This document shows positions 18,306 through 27,736 of a stretch of DNA of 64,000 nt, piece by piece (positions within the stretch are counted from its first letter, which is position 1; each line of letters starts with the position of its first letter). A program made the translations under genes and the position numbers. The stretch comes from CAVZGO01 sp963774935 (lineage in GTDB: Bacteria > Chloroflexota > Anaerolineae > Anaerolineales > UBA4823). The stretch covers positions 1 to 64,000 of the forward strand of contig CAVZGO010000007.1 of assembly GCA_963774935.1 (NCBI GenBank). The letters run 5' to 3'. The notes beneath the pieces are model-generated. The model had not been told where the DNA came from, did no database searches, and saw nothing but the letters and a program-made list of their open reading frames with translations.

Positions 18306-18569
18306 ATGAAATTCAACCGGTTATTGAAACAAGAGACGACCCGCCGGCAGGCAATGGCGGCAGGGCAGGTGGTCCCCGACCCAGCACGCTGCGTGCAGTG
18401 CGGGATCTGCACGTACAACTGCCCGATCAATATCGACGTGCGCCGTCACGCCTGGATGGGCATACCCGTCCAGGACAGTCACTGCCTGACCTGCGGCGAG
18501 TGCGTAGCGCGCTGTCCGCGCGGCGTGCTGAGCTTTCAGAAGGTCTCCCTGCTGGAAGGAACGCAATGA
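18306..18569 (+). CDS. Two-cluster 4Fe-4S ferredoxin-type protein
   Basis: An 87-residue soluble protein with two four-cysteine clusters: CVQCGICTYNCP (from about residue 25) and CLTCGECVARCP (from about residue 61). This spacing is typical of 2[4Fe-4S] domains in HdrC and similar electron-transfer subunits. It has no signal peptide, so it should act on the cytoplasmic side, between the flavoprotein encoded next and the membrane cytochrome. The gene is 39 bp after the 16-haem gene and shares its strand. Confidence 0.9.
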   Translation: MKFNRLLKQETTRRQAMAAGQVVPDPARCVQCGICTYNCPINIDVRRHAWMGIPVQDSHCLTCGECVARCPRGVLSFQKVSLLEGTQ

Positions 18570-18626
18570 ACTTCTTCTCGATCGACCCGGCGCACGGTGC
18601 TGATACACCCGGCAAGGATGCCTGAT

Positions 18627-19949
18627 ATGCAACGCTACCTGATCATCGGGGCGGGTGCAGCCGGGATGGCGGCTGCTGAGTCAATCCGCAGCCGCGATGC
18701 ACAAAGTGAAATTGTGCTGGCTTGCGAGGAGCCTGAGAGCTATTACTCGCGCCCCGGGTTGGCGTACCTGCTCACCGGTGAGTTGGGTGAAAAGCTGCTG
18801 TACCCTTTCCACGAGAAAGATTATCAGCACCTGAAAATCCGGCGATTTAACGCCAGGGCAATGTATATCGACGGCCCCGGGCGGATGGTATCCTTCCAGG
18901 ATGAGCAATCGCTGAGTTATGACCGCCTGCTGGTGGCTACTGGTTCCCAGGCAGCTCTGCCGAAAATCCCTGGCATCGACCTGGAAGGGGTAGTGAAGCT
19001 GGATAACATCGCCGACGCGCGCAAAATAATGCAACTGGCGCGCAAAGCAAAAACTGCCATCGTGGTGGGCGGAGGAATCACTGCATTGGAGATTGTCGAA
19101 GGGCTGGCGGCGCGAGGCCAAAAACCTGCTTACTTCTTACGCGGGGAGCGCTACTGGAGCAACGTGCTGGATGAAACTGAATCGCAGATCATCGAACAGC
19201 GCTTGCACGAAGAAGGGGTGCAAATCCAGACCCACACTGAGCTGCAAGAGGTATTGGGAAAGAACGGAAGGGTATGCGCAGTAGCGACTCAGGACGGGCG
19301 GCAAATCTCTTGCGACCTTCTGGCAGTGGCAATTGGCGTGCTGCCACGCACCGAGCTGGCGCAAAACTCCGGGCTGAGAGTGGAGAAGGGTATCTGGGTC
19401 AACGAGCTGCTGCAGACCAGCCAGGTAGAAATATACTCTGCCGGGGATGCGGCAGAAACATTTGACCCGCTCACCGGGAAAACCCAGCTCAACACCCTGT
19501 GGCCGCTGGCGCGCGACCAGGGACTCATTGCTGGAATAAACATGGTCAACAGCCGGAACCCGAGCAACACCCTGGCGCCATACCGGAAAAGCGTGCCTTT
19601 TAATGTCACCCGGCTGGGTGGACTGACCACCACCATCATCGGCAGCGTGGGGACGGGCAGAGACCAGGATCTGATAGGGATTGCGCGCGGTGACAGCGAA
19701 ACCTGGCGGCAGCTACCGGATGCGATTGCCGCGCAGGCTAACTTTAAGGTTAACCGGCTGCGCATAATGGTGGGAGAGAACCGGCTGATTGGCGCGGTGG
19801 TGATGGGCGATCAGAGCTTATCCCGCCCACTGCAGCATCTGATCAATCGACAGGTGGATATCACCCCAATCCGAAAGGCACTGCTGCAGCCGGAGGCGCA
19901 GGTGGCAGACATCATTGCAGCTTTCTGGTCTGAACAACGAGAGAGATGA
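18627..19949 (+). CDS. FAD-dependent pyridine nucleotide oxidoreductase
   Basis: A flavoprotein of about 440 residues from the pyridine nucleotide-disulphide oxidoreductase class I fold. An N-terminal FAD motif (LIIGAGAAGMAAAE), a central NAD(P)H motif (IVVGGGITALEIVEGLA, about residue 145) and a second FAD motif (IYSAGDAAE) are all present. It resembles the flavoprotein part of NirB and ferredoxin or rubredoxin reductases. I infer that it passes electrons from NAD(P)H to the adjacent ferredoxin, or the reverse. ATG 18627 is chosen because AAGGA precedes it; ATG 18597 and 18618 are also in frame. The stop overlaps the next gene as ATGA. Confidence 0.88.
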   Translation: MQRYLIIGAGAAGMAAAESIRSRDAQSEIVLACEEPESYYSRPGLAYLLTGELGEKLLYPFHEKDYQHLKIRRFNARAMYIDGPGRMVSFQDEQSLSYDRLLVATGSQAALPKIPGIDLEGVVKLDNIADARKIMQLARKAKTAIVVGGGITALEIVEGLAARGQKPAYFLRGERYWSNVLDETESQIIEQRLHEEGVQIQTHTELQEVLGKNGRVCAVATQDGRQISCDLLAVAIGVLPRTELAQNSGLRVEKGIWVNELLQTSQVEIYSAGDAAETFDPLTGKTQLNTLWPLARDQGLIAGINMVNSRNPSNTLAPYRKSVPFNVTRLGGLTTTIIGSVGTGRDQDLIGIARGDSETWRQLPDAIAAQANFKVNRLRIMVGENRLIGAVVMGDQSLSRPLQHLINRQVDITPIRKALLQPEAQVADIIAAFWSEQRER

Positions 19950-20783
19950 GGGATATGGAATATCGCAACCGAGAGCTCTGGGCAGCCTTTGCAGCCATCC
20001 TGCTGATCACCCTGACATATTTTGTGAGCACAGTCTGGCTGGGCGAGGATACCGCATTCGAGCGATTGGATTGGTCATGGCATCGGCATCCTGGGGTTCC
20101 TGCTGATGGTGATGACAGAGACGCTGTATTCCTGGCGTAAGCGCAGCCGCAACGCTCGCTGGGGGCGCATGTCGGGCTGGCTGAATTTTCACATTTTTAC
20201 CGGAATTGTCGGACCCTACATGGTGCTGCTGCACAGCGCCTGGCGTTTTAACGGACTGGCAGGCATCACGCTGCTGCTGACGGGTATTATCGTTGCCAGT
20301 GGATTCGTGGGTCGCTATATTTACACCGCTGTGCCCCGCACGGTGGATGGTGTGGAAGTGGAATCCAGCCAGCTCGAAGGTCAAATCTCAGCACTGCAAG
20401 CCCAGATCCAGATCCAGTTGCAGCAGTGGAGCCAGGTTAACCCTGCCGCAGCGCAATTGCTGGCGAGCCTGCAGTCCAATCCGGAGAGCCAGGCAGGTGG
20501 AAACCGCCTGATCTTCACGCGTGGGCTGGCGAGGCAGCGCGAGCGGCGGCAGTGGCGAGCGCTGCGCCGGAAACTAGATCCCGACCTGCGCGCTCAAGCG
20601 GAAGCGCTGGATGATCTGGTCAAACGGCAGAACACACTCAAGCGCCAGGTAGCATCCCTGACGACTGCGCGGCGCACGCTGGCATTATGGCATGCCGTGC
20701 ATGTTCCAATTGGACTGGCACTGTTTACTGCCGCGGCAATCCATATCGTAGCGGCCTTTTATTACGCCACACTACTCAGATAA
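19946..20783 (+). CDS. b-type haem membrane protein (one frameshift)
   Basis: Two frames join into one protein of about 278 residues. The first frame encodes helix 1 (WAAFAAILLITLTYFVSTVWL), and near 20070 the reading must shift +1 to continue as GHGIGILGFLLMVMTETLYSW. Later helices carry conserved-looking histidines in NFHIFTG, LLHSAW, HAVHVPIG and AAIHIVAAF, so bis-His b-haem binding is likely. A coiled, Gln/Arg-rich cytoplasmic insert lies between helices (about residues 135-235). The ATG overlaps the flavoprotein stop. It probably links the flavoprotein and ferredoxin to the multihaem cytochromes through the membrane. The frameshift resembles others in the window and may be an error. Confidence 0.78.
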
Positions 20784-20858
20784 GGGTATTCAAACGCTAA
20801 TTGATACGTCGCAGTAGTTGGACCACCACCACAATGCAGACCGGAAGGAGGCTGAACC

Positions 20859-21290
20859 ATGCGATTGATCGTGGTAGGCGTGGTCAAAAACGCACGAGAT
20901 GAAATCCTGATTTGCAAAATGCCCGCTGACCGGGGCGTCTTTCCCGGGCAGTGGGGGCTGCCAGGTGGTGGCATCGAAGCCGGCGAGACTGCCGAGAATG
21001 CCCTGCGCCGGGAGCTGCTGGAAGAGGTCGGACTGCAGGTCAGCGAAATCCAGGCACTGTTCTTTACCGACGGCAGCTACACCAAGACCTTCCCGGATGG
21101 CGCTCGGCAGGAAATCTACATGGTATTCCTACTATACGCCTGCCGTGCAGCCAGCAGCCCGGTGCAACTCAATCCCGAGTTCGAAGAGTACCGCTGGGTG
21201 AAAGCGCAGGAGCTTCAAAACTACGACCTCAACCTGGAAACACGGAAAACTTTCCTGCGCATGGGCTTGATGGTATCCCACGCTAAGTAA
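20859..21290 (+). CDS. Nudix hydrolase
   Basis: A 143-residue Nudix-fold enzyme with the full box: GGGIEAGETAENALRRELLEEVGL (residues about 33-56, given here only as a key pattern G...E...RELLEEVG). These enzymes hydrolyse nucleoside diphosphates linked to another group; MutT-like or NADH-like specificity cannot be read from sequence. The start is set by GGAAGGAGG about 8 bp before ATG 20859. It follows the electron-transfer operon after about 75 bp, with no clear functional link. Confidence 0.92.
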   Translation: MRLIVVGVVKNARDEILICKMPADRGVFPGQWGLPGGGIEAGETAENALRRELLEEVGLQVSEIQALFFTDGSYTKTFPDGARQEIYMVFLLYACRAASSPVQLNPEFEEYRWVKAQELQNYDLNLETRKTFLRMGLMVSHAK

Positions 21291-21343
21291 AGGCGAGCTC
21301 AGGTGAGCATTTTTGCGGTGCCCAGCTCTTCCTGCGCTTCTGC

Positions 21344-21481
21344 TTGACAGCCGTAATTCCAGTGGTGCTTGATCGTTATATTGTCGAGCGATTTGGTGAT
21401 GAGGTCTGGCGGGGGTCAGAAGGAACCACTCACGGGGTTGCGATTAGCAGTCGACAAGAGCCGTCCGGGTCGATAGTATAG
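21344..21481 (+). pseudogene. Fragment of an ABC-F gene (last 45 codons)
   Basis: The plus strand here encodes a stretch matching the C-terminal 45 residues of the ABC-F protein at 10301-11983: 26 of 45 positions are identical by hand alignment, including DRY, ERF, DEVW, AIS, RQ and SGS, and both end at the same place. There is no start codon, no upstream ABC domain and no ribosome-binding site. It is a remnant of a second ABC-F copy. Its last 52 bases overlap, antisense, the 3' end of manA. Confidence 0.75.
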
Positions 21482-22374
21482 GCGCCCGTTGAAGCAGGTA
21501 CCAACACCGATTGAAACTGTCCTAGCGAAATTTCGTCATTCCCAGCCCGCAGGCGTGCCTGCCCTTGTATGACTGTGATGATATGAAAGGCTTCGCTGAA
21601 TGTATCCAGGGTCAGGCTTATGCTATTGGATTCTAAGAGCTGTAAAGTGAAATAGGAGCTCTGACAGATTGTCAGGGCTTCGCCGTTCGACAAGTGGGGG
21701 ATAGGTTGAACCTGAGGGCGCGAATCTGGATCGATGACCGCCAGAGATTGCTCAATATGCAGTTGTCGTCCACCGGTTAAGGGACGGTCCCAGTCATAGA
21801 CCCGATAAGTGATATCAGAAGTCTGCTGGAGCTCGTAAACCAGCAAACCCGGTCCCAGGGCATGCAGCGTGCCAGGAAGCATGAGCAGCGTATCCCCGGA
21901 CTGAACTGGCAAATAGCGCACAAGATTTAGGATACGACCTTTACGCACAGCCTCCTCAATTTCCTGGCGGTTATTGCCTGGCTTCAACCCGGCAATGATT
22001 TGCGCATTGGGAGACGCCTCAATAAAATGCCAGGCTTCGGTCTTACCAAAAGCAGAAGGACCGACCATGCTGGCAGCCTGGGCATCATCTGGATGAAGCT
22101 GGATCGACAACCATTGGGCGCAATCCAGCAGCTTGACCAGCAAGGGGAACCTCCCCCCAGCCCGTATATAAGCGTTTGAGCCTAATATAGTTGGACCAAA
22201 CTGCCGGGTAAGGTCCGCCAGGGTGCGACCAGCAAGCTCACCAGAAGCGACCTGATTGGATTCGTAGATCATCCATGCTTCAGCAGTGGGTCCCGGTCCT
22301 GCACGCAGGCGCTGACCACCCCAGATGTAATCACGATATTCGGGTACAAAACGTAAAAAAGGAGGCAGATGCAT
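21430..22374 (-). CDS. manA: Mannose-6-phosphate isomerase, class I (short form)
   Basis: This cupin metalloenzyme interconverts mannose 6-phosphate and fructose 6-phosphate. The 314-residue length matches the short bacterial class I form. It starts with FVPEYRDYIWGGQRL. Zinc ligands are visible in IQLHPDD (His), FGKTEAWHFIEA (Glu) and LPGTLHALGPG (His), and the active-site YRVYDWDR follows. The last 17 codons lie antisense over a relic of an ABC-F gene, so the present C-terminal tail (ending CRLLIATP) may have been remodelled by that rearrangement. No other mannose genes are nearby. Confidence 0.92.
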   Translation of the reverse strand: MHLPPFLRFVPEYRDYIWGGQRLRAGPGPTAEAWMIYESNQVASGELAGRTLADLTRQFGPTILGSNAYIRAGGRFPLLVKLLDCAQWLSIQLHPDDAQAASMVGPSAFGKTEAWHFIEASPNAQIIAGLKPGNNRQEIEEAVRKGRILNLVRYLPVQSGDTLLMLPGTLHALGPGLLVYELQQTSDITYRVYDWDRPLTGGRQLHIEQSLAVIDPDSRPQVQPIPHLSNGEALTICQSSYFTLQLLESNSISLTLDTFSEAFHIITVIQGQARLRAGNDEISLGQFQSVLVPASTGAYTIDPDGSCRLLIATP

Positions 22375-22497
22375 TCAGCTTATCTCAATCGACCCATTTC
22401 CCCATATTTTACCTGGATAACCACCAGCAAAGGAAAAAGAGATTATATCAGCGAGCGGCAAAGCTTTAAAATCAATTTTCCGGCTTTGGGCTTTTGT

Positions 22498-22503
22498 TAT
22501 AAT
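22498..22503 (+). promoter_or_regulatory. Probable -10 element for the small protein
   Basis: A perfect TATAAT lies about 50 bp before the ATG at 22556. The upstream -35 (TTTTCC, 22476-22481) is weak. Confidence 0.4.
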
Positions 22504-22555
22504 GTCAGCGATGTGAGCAGAGCAAAAGCAAACCTTCTTTGAAAGGATGATCTCA

Positions 22556-22813
22556 ATGTCCCGCATGATCCCCTCTGCCGAGCGTATCACTCGCGCCCGT
22601 GCCCTGATCCAAAAAGCGCGGAAGCTCCCCTTACCTGCTGATGGTGGTAAGTATAATTTCTCGTATATTGCACAGGTCAAGGACCTTTTACAGCAAGCGC
22701 GTGACCTGGTGAAATTCATTCCATCGACCCCCACCGCCACACCAGAGATGAAAGAAGAAGTCAAGAAAATATTCGCGGAGGCAGACCAGGCGAATAAGGA
22801 AATCCTGCATTAG
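22556..22813 (+). CDS. Small helical protein, function unknown
   Basis: An 85-residue soluble, highly charged protein; I do not recognise the family. It appears almost wholly alpha-helical (ARALIQKARKL, IAQVKDLLQQARDLVKF, MKEEVKKIFAEADQANKEIL), with a Pro/Thr turn in the middle. Codon use looks normal and a TATAAT lies about 50 bp upstream with AAAGGA before the start. ATG 22547 is an alternative start. It lies alone between manA on the opposite strand and the B3/B4 protein. Confidence 0.65.
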   Translation: MSRMIPSAERITRARALIQKARKLPLPADGGKYNFSYIAQVKDLLQQARDLVKFIPSTPTATPEMKEEVKKIFAEADQANKEILH

Positions 22814-22961
22814 CGCTTACCGATTCAGTGTGACCCAAACCGGTCGGATATTGCATTCCGGCACTTCATGGCTTTCAATATTCAAATTGTGGGAGGTATA
22901 AATTGATACGCTATAATTCAGGAATGTGTCAAATTTTGGTATTAATTACCGGACTGATTGG

Positions 22962-23645
22962 ATGATGCTCAAAATATCAGGCACGGCTGAATGGAGTGCT
23001 TCACACCCTGGAGCTATGATCGGTCTATTGGAGTTATCCAATGTAGACAACAAGCTCCCCAACCAGCAGCTAAATCAATATAAACGTGAGACAGAGGCAC
23101 GCCTAAGAAAAGAATATGCTGAATTTAGCCGGGGTGATTTTTTAGCGCTCCCGGTAATGGCAGCTTATGAGCAATATTACAAGCGCTTCGACAAGACATA
23201 TCATGTGCAGCTTCAGGTTGAGTCGATCGTCTTGAAGGGTAAGAACCTGCCGGACGTGTCGCCCCTGGTCGATGCCAATTTCGCTGCTGAAGTTGCCACT
23301 TTTGTGTTAACCGCCGGACATGATGTGGAGAAGCTGGATGAGCCTGTATTCATCGATGTGTCGCGCCCGGACGAGGAGATGAATCTGATGATCGGCACGA
23401 GGAAACTGATCCGGGCGGGGGATATGGTGATGCGCGACCGGAGTGGCATCTGCTGCTCGATCCTGTACGGGCAAGATAGCCGCTCCTCGATCACGACAGA
23501 GACGCGGCACGTTTTGTACGTTTCCTACGCCCCTGCAGGAGTACCGATAGCCGCGGTCGAGTCTCAACTGCAGCAGATCGAACAGAATATTCGCCTGTTT
23601 GCTCCAGGGGCAAAGGCGGAGCAAAGTCGTATTCTAGCGGCTTAA
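22962..23645 (+). CDS. B3/B4 tRNA-binding domain protein
   Basis: A stand-alone protein of about 227 residues resembling the B3/B4 editing-type domain of phenylalanyl-tRNA synthetase beta chain (COG3382-like). Helpful segments are YKRFDKTYHVQLQVES (about 75-95), LVDANFAAEVATF, and GDMVMRDRSGICCSILYGQD near the C-terminal third. Members may hydrolyse mischarged tRNA, but this is not established for stand-alone forms. TATAAT at 22912-22917 places the transcript start near 22924, so ATG 22962 or 22965 is preferred over the in-frame GTG at 22926. Confidence 0.75.
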   Translation: MMLKISGTAEWSASHPGAMIGLLELSNVDNKLPNQQLNQYKRETEARLRKEYAEFSRGDFLALPVMAAYEQYYKRFDKTYHVQLQVESIVLKGKNLPDVSPLVDANFAAEVATFVLTAGHDVEKLDEPVFIDVSRPDEEMNLMIGTRKLIRAGDMVMRDRSGICCSILYGQDSRSSITTETRHVLYVSYAPAGVPIAAVESQLQQIEQNIRLFAPGAKAEQSRILAA

Positions 23646-23665
23646 TCGGATCGGCAACGATCAGC

Positions 23666-25702
23666 CTATCCAGGCTTATTCACCGCCTGACCCGCATCTG
23701 CCAGAGCACGCGCCGCAGCCACCCATTGACCAACTGAATCGAAGGTAGGAATGCCTTCTGCCTCGATAGCTGCAAACATATTACAGGTGAACTCACCGCT
23801 TCCGAAAGCGCCCACCAAAATCGGCTTGTCGTATTGATGTGACAATCTCCCCAATTTCTGTGTAATATCTTCTCCGAGAGGCCTATTTACGAAAACAAAC
23901 CAGGGCATGACAATGTCTACATTCGGGTCTTGAAGTAAAGCCTCAATGCCAATTTCATAGTCACTGCTGCTGGCTGAGCCTGTAATATCGATTGGGTTTT
24001 GCACGACATAAAATGGAGGGTAAACGTCAACCAGGCGCTGCGTTGTATGCGGGGAAAGATCGGGGAGTAATAATCTCGCTGATTTGAAATCATCCATGGC
24101 TTGCACCATAGAGCCGGCGCCATTGCTGATCATCGCCACGCGCCGCCCCTTCGACACTGGCTGCATCGCAAGGGCTTTTGAACAAGCCACGAGCTCATCA
24201 TAACTGTTTACACTGATCAAGCCGGCTTGCTTCAAGGCGCCTTCGGTAACGGCAAATGAACCGCCAAAGAAACCGGTATGTGAGAGCGAAGCCCTGGCGG
24301 CTCGCTCAGAACGGGCTGACTTATAGATCAGTACAGGCTTCTTTCGGGTGACAGTTTTAGCTGTTTGTAGGATTTTGCGCCCATCACCAAAACCCTCGAC
24401 ATACATACTGATAACGTCGATTTGTGGATCATCTCCCCAATATGCCAGCAGATCAGCTTCATCGACATCGACACGGTTGCCATAACTGACATAGTTGCTC
24501 ACACCAAAGGCAGCCGCGTCCTCCAAAAATCCCAATCCCACAGTACCAGATTGGGTCATCAACGCCAGACGGCCATTCCTGGGCCGGGAGAGCCGGTCCT
24601 GCGTCTGAAAGAATGTAGCCAGGCGAGTTTCGCCATCGAAAACGCCGGTGCAATTCGGTCCAATGATGCGCACGCCATATTCGCGGCTCAGGTTGTGGAT
24701 GCGAGCTTCCAAATCGACTTTTTCGCCGCCGATTTCTTTGCCGCCACCTGATATGATCACCATGTTGCGCGTGCCTTTACGGGAACATTCCTCAAGTATT
24801 CCGGGCACCAGATCCAGTCCCACGGTAACAACGACCAGATCAACCGGGTCAGGAATAGCGCTGAGACTCGGATATGTTGGAATTCCCATGATCTCTGTTG
24901 AATTGGGATTTATGGGATAAACTCGCCCCTGATATTCATGTTTTACCAGGCTATCCAGCACTGCATTCCCCACTTTACCCTTGGTAGCTGAAGCTCCAAC
25001 TAACGCAATGGATTGTGCCTTAAAAAAGCCCCTCAGGTCAGCCGGATTGGGTTGGGGGATTGCGGGAACAAGACGGGGCTCTGGATGCCAGACCATCTTG
25101 ACATCCAGGACTCGATGCTGGTCTTCCCACACAACGATAGGGTTAAAATCAACGGATGCATACCGACCCGCCAGGTCCAGCCCCATCTGGCTGGCATTTA
25201 GCAGCAGATCAACCAGCGCTTCTTCTGACACCGGTTTCTGACCACGATAACCTTGCAGGATCTGATATCCTTTCGTCTCTCGAATCATCTGCAAAGCGTC
25301 ATCACGATCGATGGGCAGCACCCGAAAGCTAACATCGTGCAATATCTCAGTTAATACCCCCCCCAAACCAAACATAATCACCGCCCCGAATTGAGGGTCA
25401 TCCAGCAAGCCAATGATGACTTCTATTCCTTTCGTCACCATCTCCTGGACTTCGATCCCCTCAATATCAGCCGTGGGGTAAGCAGATTTTGCTGCTTTGA
25501 GAATCCGCTCATACTCACGGCGGATTTCTCCTTCTTCGATCAGGTTCAGGGCAACGCCACCAATATCCGTCTTATGGAGGATTTGCGGCGAGGCGATTTT
25601 TAGAACAACTGGCGTGCCGACCTGGCGCGCAAACACAACCGCTTCGTCGGCTGATTGGACCGTTTTACTCATTGGCTCTACGAAGTTATATTTTTGAAAC
25701 AT
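23666..25702 (-). CDS. ADP-forming acyl-CoA (acetyl-CoA) synthetase, fused beta-alpha
   Basis: A 678-residue single-chain enzyme that makes ATP from ADP and an acyl-CoA, or the reverse. The ATP-grasp (beta) domain comes first (about 1-220; VVLKIASPQILHKTDIGGV). The CoA-binding and succinyl-CoA-synthetase-like alpha domains follow (about 230-670; KAQSIALVGASATKGKVGN, GPNCTG). The phosphorylated histidine lies in SLSHTGFFGG. Enzymes of this kind support energy conservation in acetate- or amino-acid-fermenting anaerobes. The substrate acid cannot be assigned. The gene is monocistronic, with GGCGGAACAAAG before the ATG. Confidence 0.92.
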   Translation of the reverse strand: MFQKYNFVEPMSKTVQSADEAVVFARQVGTPVVLKIASPQILHKTDIGGVALNLIEEGEIRREYERILKAAKSAYPTADIEGIEVQEMVTKGIEVIIGLLDDPQFGAVIMFGLGGVLTEILHDVSFRVLPIDRDDALQMIRETKGYQILQGYRGQKPVSEEALVDLLLNASQMGLDLAGRYASVDFNPIVVWEDQHRVLDVKMVWHPEPRLVPAIPQPNPADLRGFFKAQSIALVGASATKGKVGNAVLDSLVKHEYQGRVYPINPNSTEIMGIPTYPSLSAIPDPVDLVVVTVGLDLVPGILEECSRKGTRNMVIISGGGKEIGGEKVDLEARIHNLSREYGVRIIGPNCTGVFDGETRLATFFQTQDRLSRPRNGRLALMTQSGTVGLGFLEDAAAFGVSNYVSYGNRVDVDEADLLAYWGDDPQIDVISMYVEGFGDGRKILQTAKTVTRKKPVLIYKSARSERAARASLSHTGFFGGSFAVTEGALKQAGLISVNSYDELVACSKALAMQPVSKGRRVAMISNGAGSMVQAMDDFKSARLLLPDLSPHTTQRLVDVYPPFYVVQNPIDITGSASSSDYEIGIEALLQDPNVDIVMPWFVFVNRPLGEDITQKLGRLSHQYDKPILVGAFGSGEFTCNMFAAIEAEGIPTFDSVGQWVAAARALADAGQAVNKPG

Positions 25703-25823
25703 TTGCTTTGTTCCGCCTTCTTTGGATAATGTGGATTTCGTTCTGCAAAGGTAGACATCTTTTATGAGTTACAAGGAGATCATTTCATTATATACCAAGA
25801 TAAGTTTTAAGAACCTGTCCTGC

Positions 25824-25976
25824 TCAAAATACTTCCGCATCCAGCACAATGCAACCCAGCGGTAAGCCAATCGGCCGTAAATGAGGATCTATTAGACCTT
25901 TCAATTCATAAATTTTATTCTGACCAAAAAACGGCAGGCGCAAGAGCGCTACTGTGCAAGGACTGTTCTCGCTGTT
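25824..25976 (-). pseudogene. Possible coding remnant in the 25703-26027 gap
   Basis: In the otherwise geneless 25703-26027, one minus-strand frame stays open for 51 codons, from just after a TAA to a TGA at 25824-25826. It reads like a protein C-terminus (LLRLPFFGQNK, then GLPLGCIVLDAEVF). It has no start codon or ribosome-binding site. It may be the end of a lost gene, or chance. Nothing else is seen in the gap. Confidence 0.25.
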
Positions 25977-26027
25977 TTAGCGTGACCAATACGATAGTCC
26001 GGTGCACGCTGTGTTGGGTGTTTTTAT

Positions 26028-27291
26028 TTAAGGTTTATATAGATAGCAGGTCATCAACTCCACCGCTTTGGCAACGCCATCTTCAGCACTGATTTGTTTA
26101 CCCAAAGCAGCAGCCTTTTGCCGCATATCTTTATCTTTTAAAGCTGTTCGAATAGAGTCAGCCAAAAGCCCTGCTGTAATATTTTTGCGGTGAATGGGGT
26201 GTGTTCCAACCCCAAGTTCGAATACCCGTTGTCCCCAAAATGATTGATCCATAATGTGTGGAATGATTATGTTGGGAATTCCAGCGCGTAACGCAGCCGC
26301 TATTGTCCCTGCGCCGCCATGATGTACTGCCGCCGCCATATGCGGAAAAAGCCAATCATGCGGAATTGCATCTATTTTATAAATTGTGTCTGGTAGATTT
26401 ACATCTACCAGACTCCCCCATCCAGTAGCGATGACTGCCCGTTCGTTTGCAGACACAATTGCATCCACCATGATTTGTGTTATTTTCTCTGGATCGCGGT
26501 TGTTTATACTGCCAAAGCCGATATATATTGGAGGCTTGCCTGCCTTAATGAAATCTACGAGCGTGGTAGGAGGTTGCCAATTATTGAGGCAGTCAAGAAA
26601 CCAATATCCCGAGATATGAATCCAATCGCCCCAATCAGGTGGTGCAGGCAGCACGGTTGGGCTGTATCCATAAATGATTGGATAGTGTTTCTTTTCGAGC
26701 AAAGCAAACGGTCCGCTGAAAGGATAGGGTTCGAGACCCAGAAAATCCCTGCGCCAATGGTTGATAAAATTACGGATTGGCTGCCATGTCGTCTGTTCTT
26801 CAATGATATGCGAAAGCCAATTTAGCATTCCATTATGATAATTACCGCTTGATGAGATTGCGCTAGAAAACGAACTTGTACGGCTCATGGGTTGTAGAGG
26901 CGCCCAGCAACTTGGTATGCCTAATTTTTCTGCAACGCTATATCCTGTAACAGCGATACTCGAAAAGATAATTGCGTCAGAATCTTGGCAGGCTTCCCAT
27001 GAGTCGGCGGCAAAACATTCCAGAATGTGTTGAAGCCCCGCGGTCATTTCGCGGTAAGCATCTAGTGGATTGCGTTTTGCCATGAACCTTTGCATGGTAT
27101 CGGTTTCCATTAGCTCGCGAAAGTTGCCTTCGAGTTCTTGCATATTCCAGACCATAACTGCGAATGAATTGTTCAAAATTGGATGCGGCTGCAATACGGA
27201 CATCGTTGCCCGCCACGCGTAATCCCAATCCGAGAGCAATATACGGTTGCACATCACCGCGTGTTCCTATGGCAAGAATTGTAATTTTCAT
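26028..27291 (-). CDS. UDP-glycosyltransferase, GT1/sterol type (one frameshift)
   Basis: A GT-B fold enzyme of about 420 residues that moves a sugar from a nucleotide donor to a lipid, sterol or natural product. The N-terminus MKITILAIGTRGDVQPYIALG starts at 27291. After SYGLEYA the frame must shift +1 near 27138 (an extra A in the GCAAGAAC context) to continue ELEGNFRELM. The C-terminal donor-binding motif is clear: AVHHGGAGTIAAALRAGIP with the following PHIMDQSFWG. The frame used after the shift is open to 26028. It stands alone; base composition is somewhat more AT-rich than its neighbours, so transfer is possible. The acceptor is unknown. Confidence 0.82.
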
Positions 27292-27736
27292 TGCATCAAG
27301 TCTCTTTTGTTTACACAAATTATCTGTGCGTCAGACCAACCAATGCTGTAACGTGTTTTGGATAAGCCGCCCAACTATTAATTATACGGACTTCCGCTAT
27401 ATTGCATCATCGCTGTTGATTCGCCCTGTTCGCGGTGGATATACTGCATACTCGTGGTGTTATTGGAACTAACCTGCGATTAAAAATGTACCCAACTTTT
27501 TAATTTTATACCGAACTTCTTGCGCCGCTGGATTTTCTACCCACTATTTCCGGCCCTGTCTCCTGGGAAATCACCCTAGGCGAGAGGGCCGAAGTCTTTT
27601 CGCGCCCACCACCATCAATTTACATCAATTGGAGGCAATGTCCCCGTCGCAACGCAATTGCGCCGGACACTTTACTGCTTTTTCGCAAACGCTCCCCGCT
27701 GATATTTATCGATCCCCGTTAGAATTCAGAGCATAC
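27292..27736. other. Intergenic region, 445 bp
   Basis: No gene is seen. It is AT-rich with stops in all frames. The only structure noted is the hairpin at 27551-27591, placed where the inositol operon transcript would end. Confidence 0.6.
27551..27591 (-). terminator. Imperfect hairpin downstream of the inositol operon
   Basis: CGGCCCTGTCTCCTGGG (27551-27567) faces CCCTAGGCGAGAGGGCCG (27574-27591), giving a G+C-rich stem with a few mismatches and a 6-nt loop. It lies about 150 bp beyond iolO on the minus strand. The U-run is weak. Confidence 0.4.
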
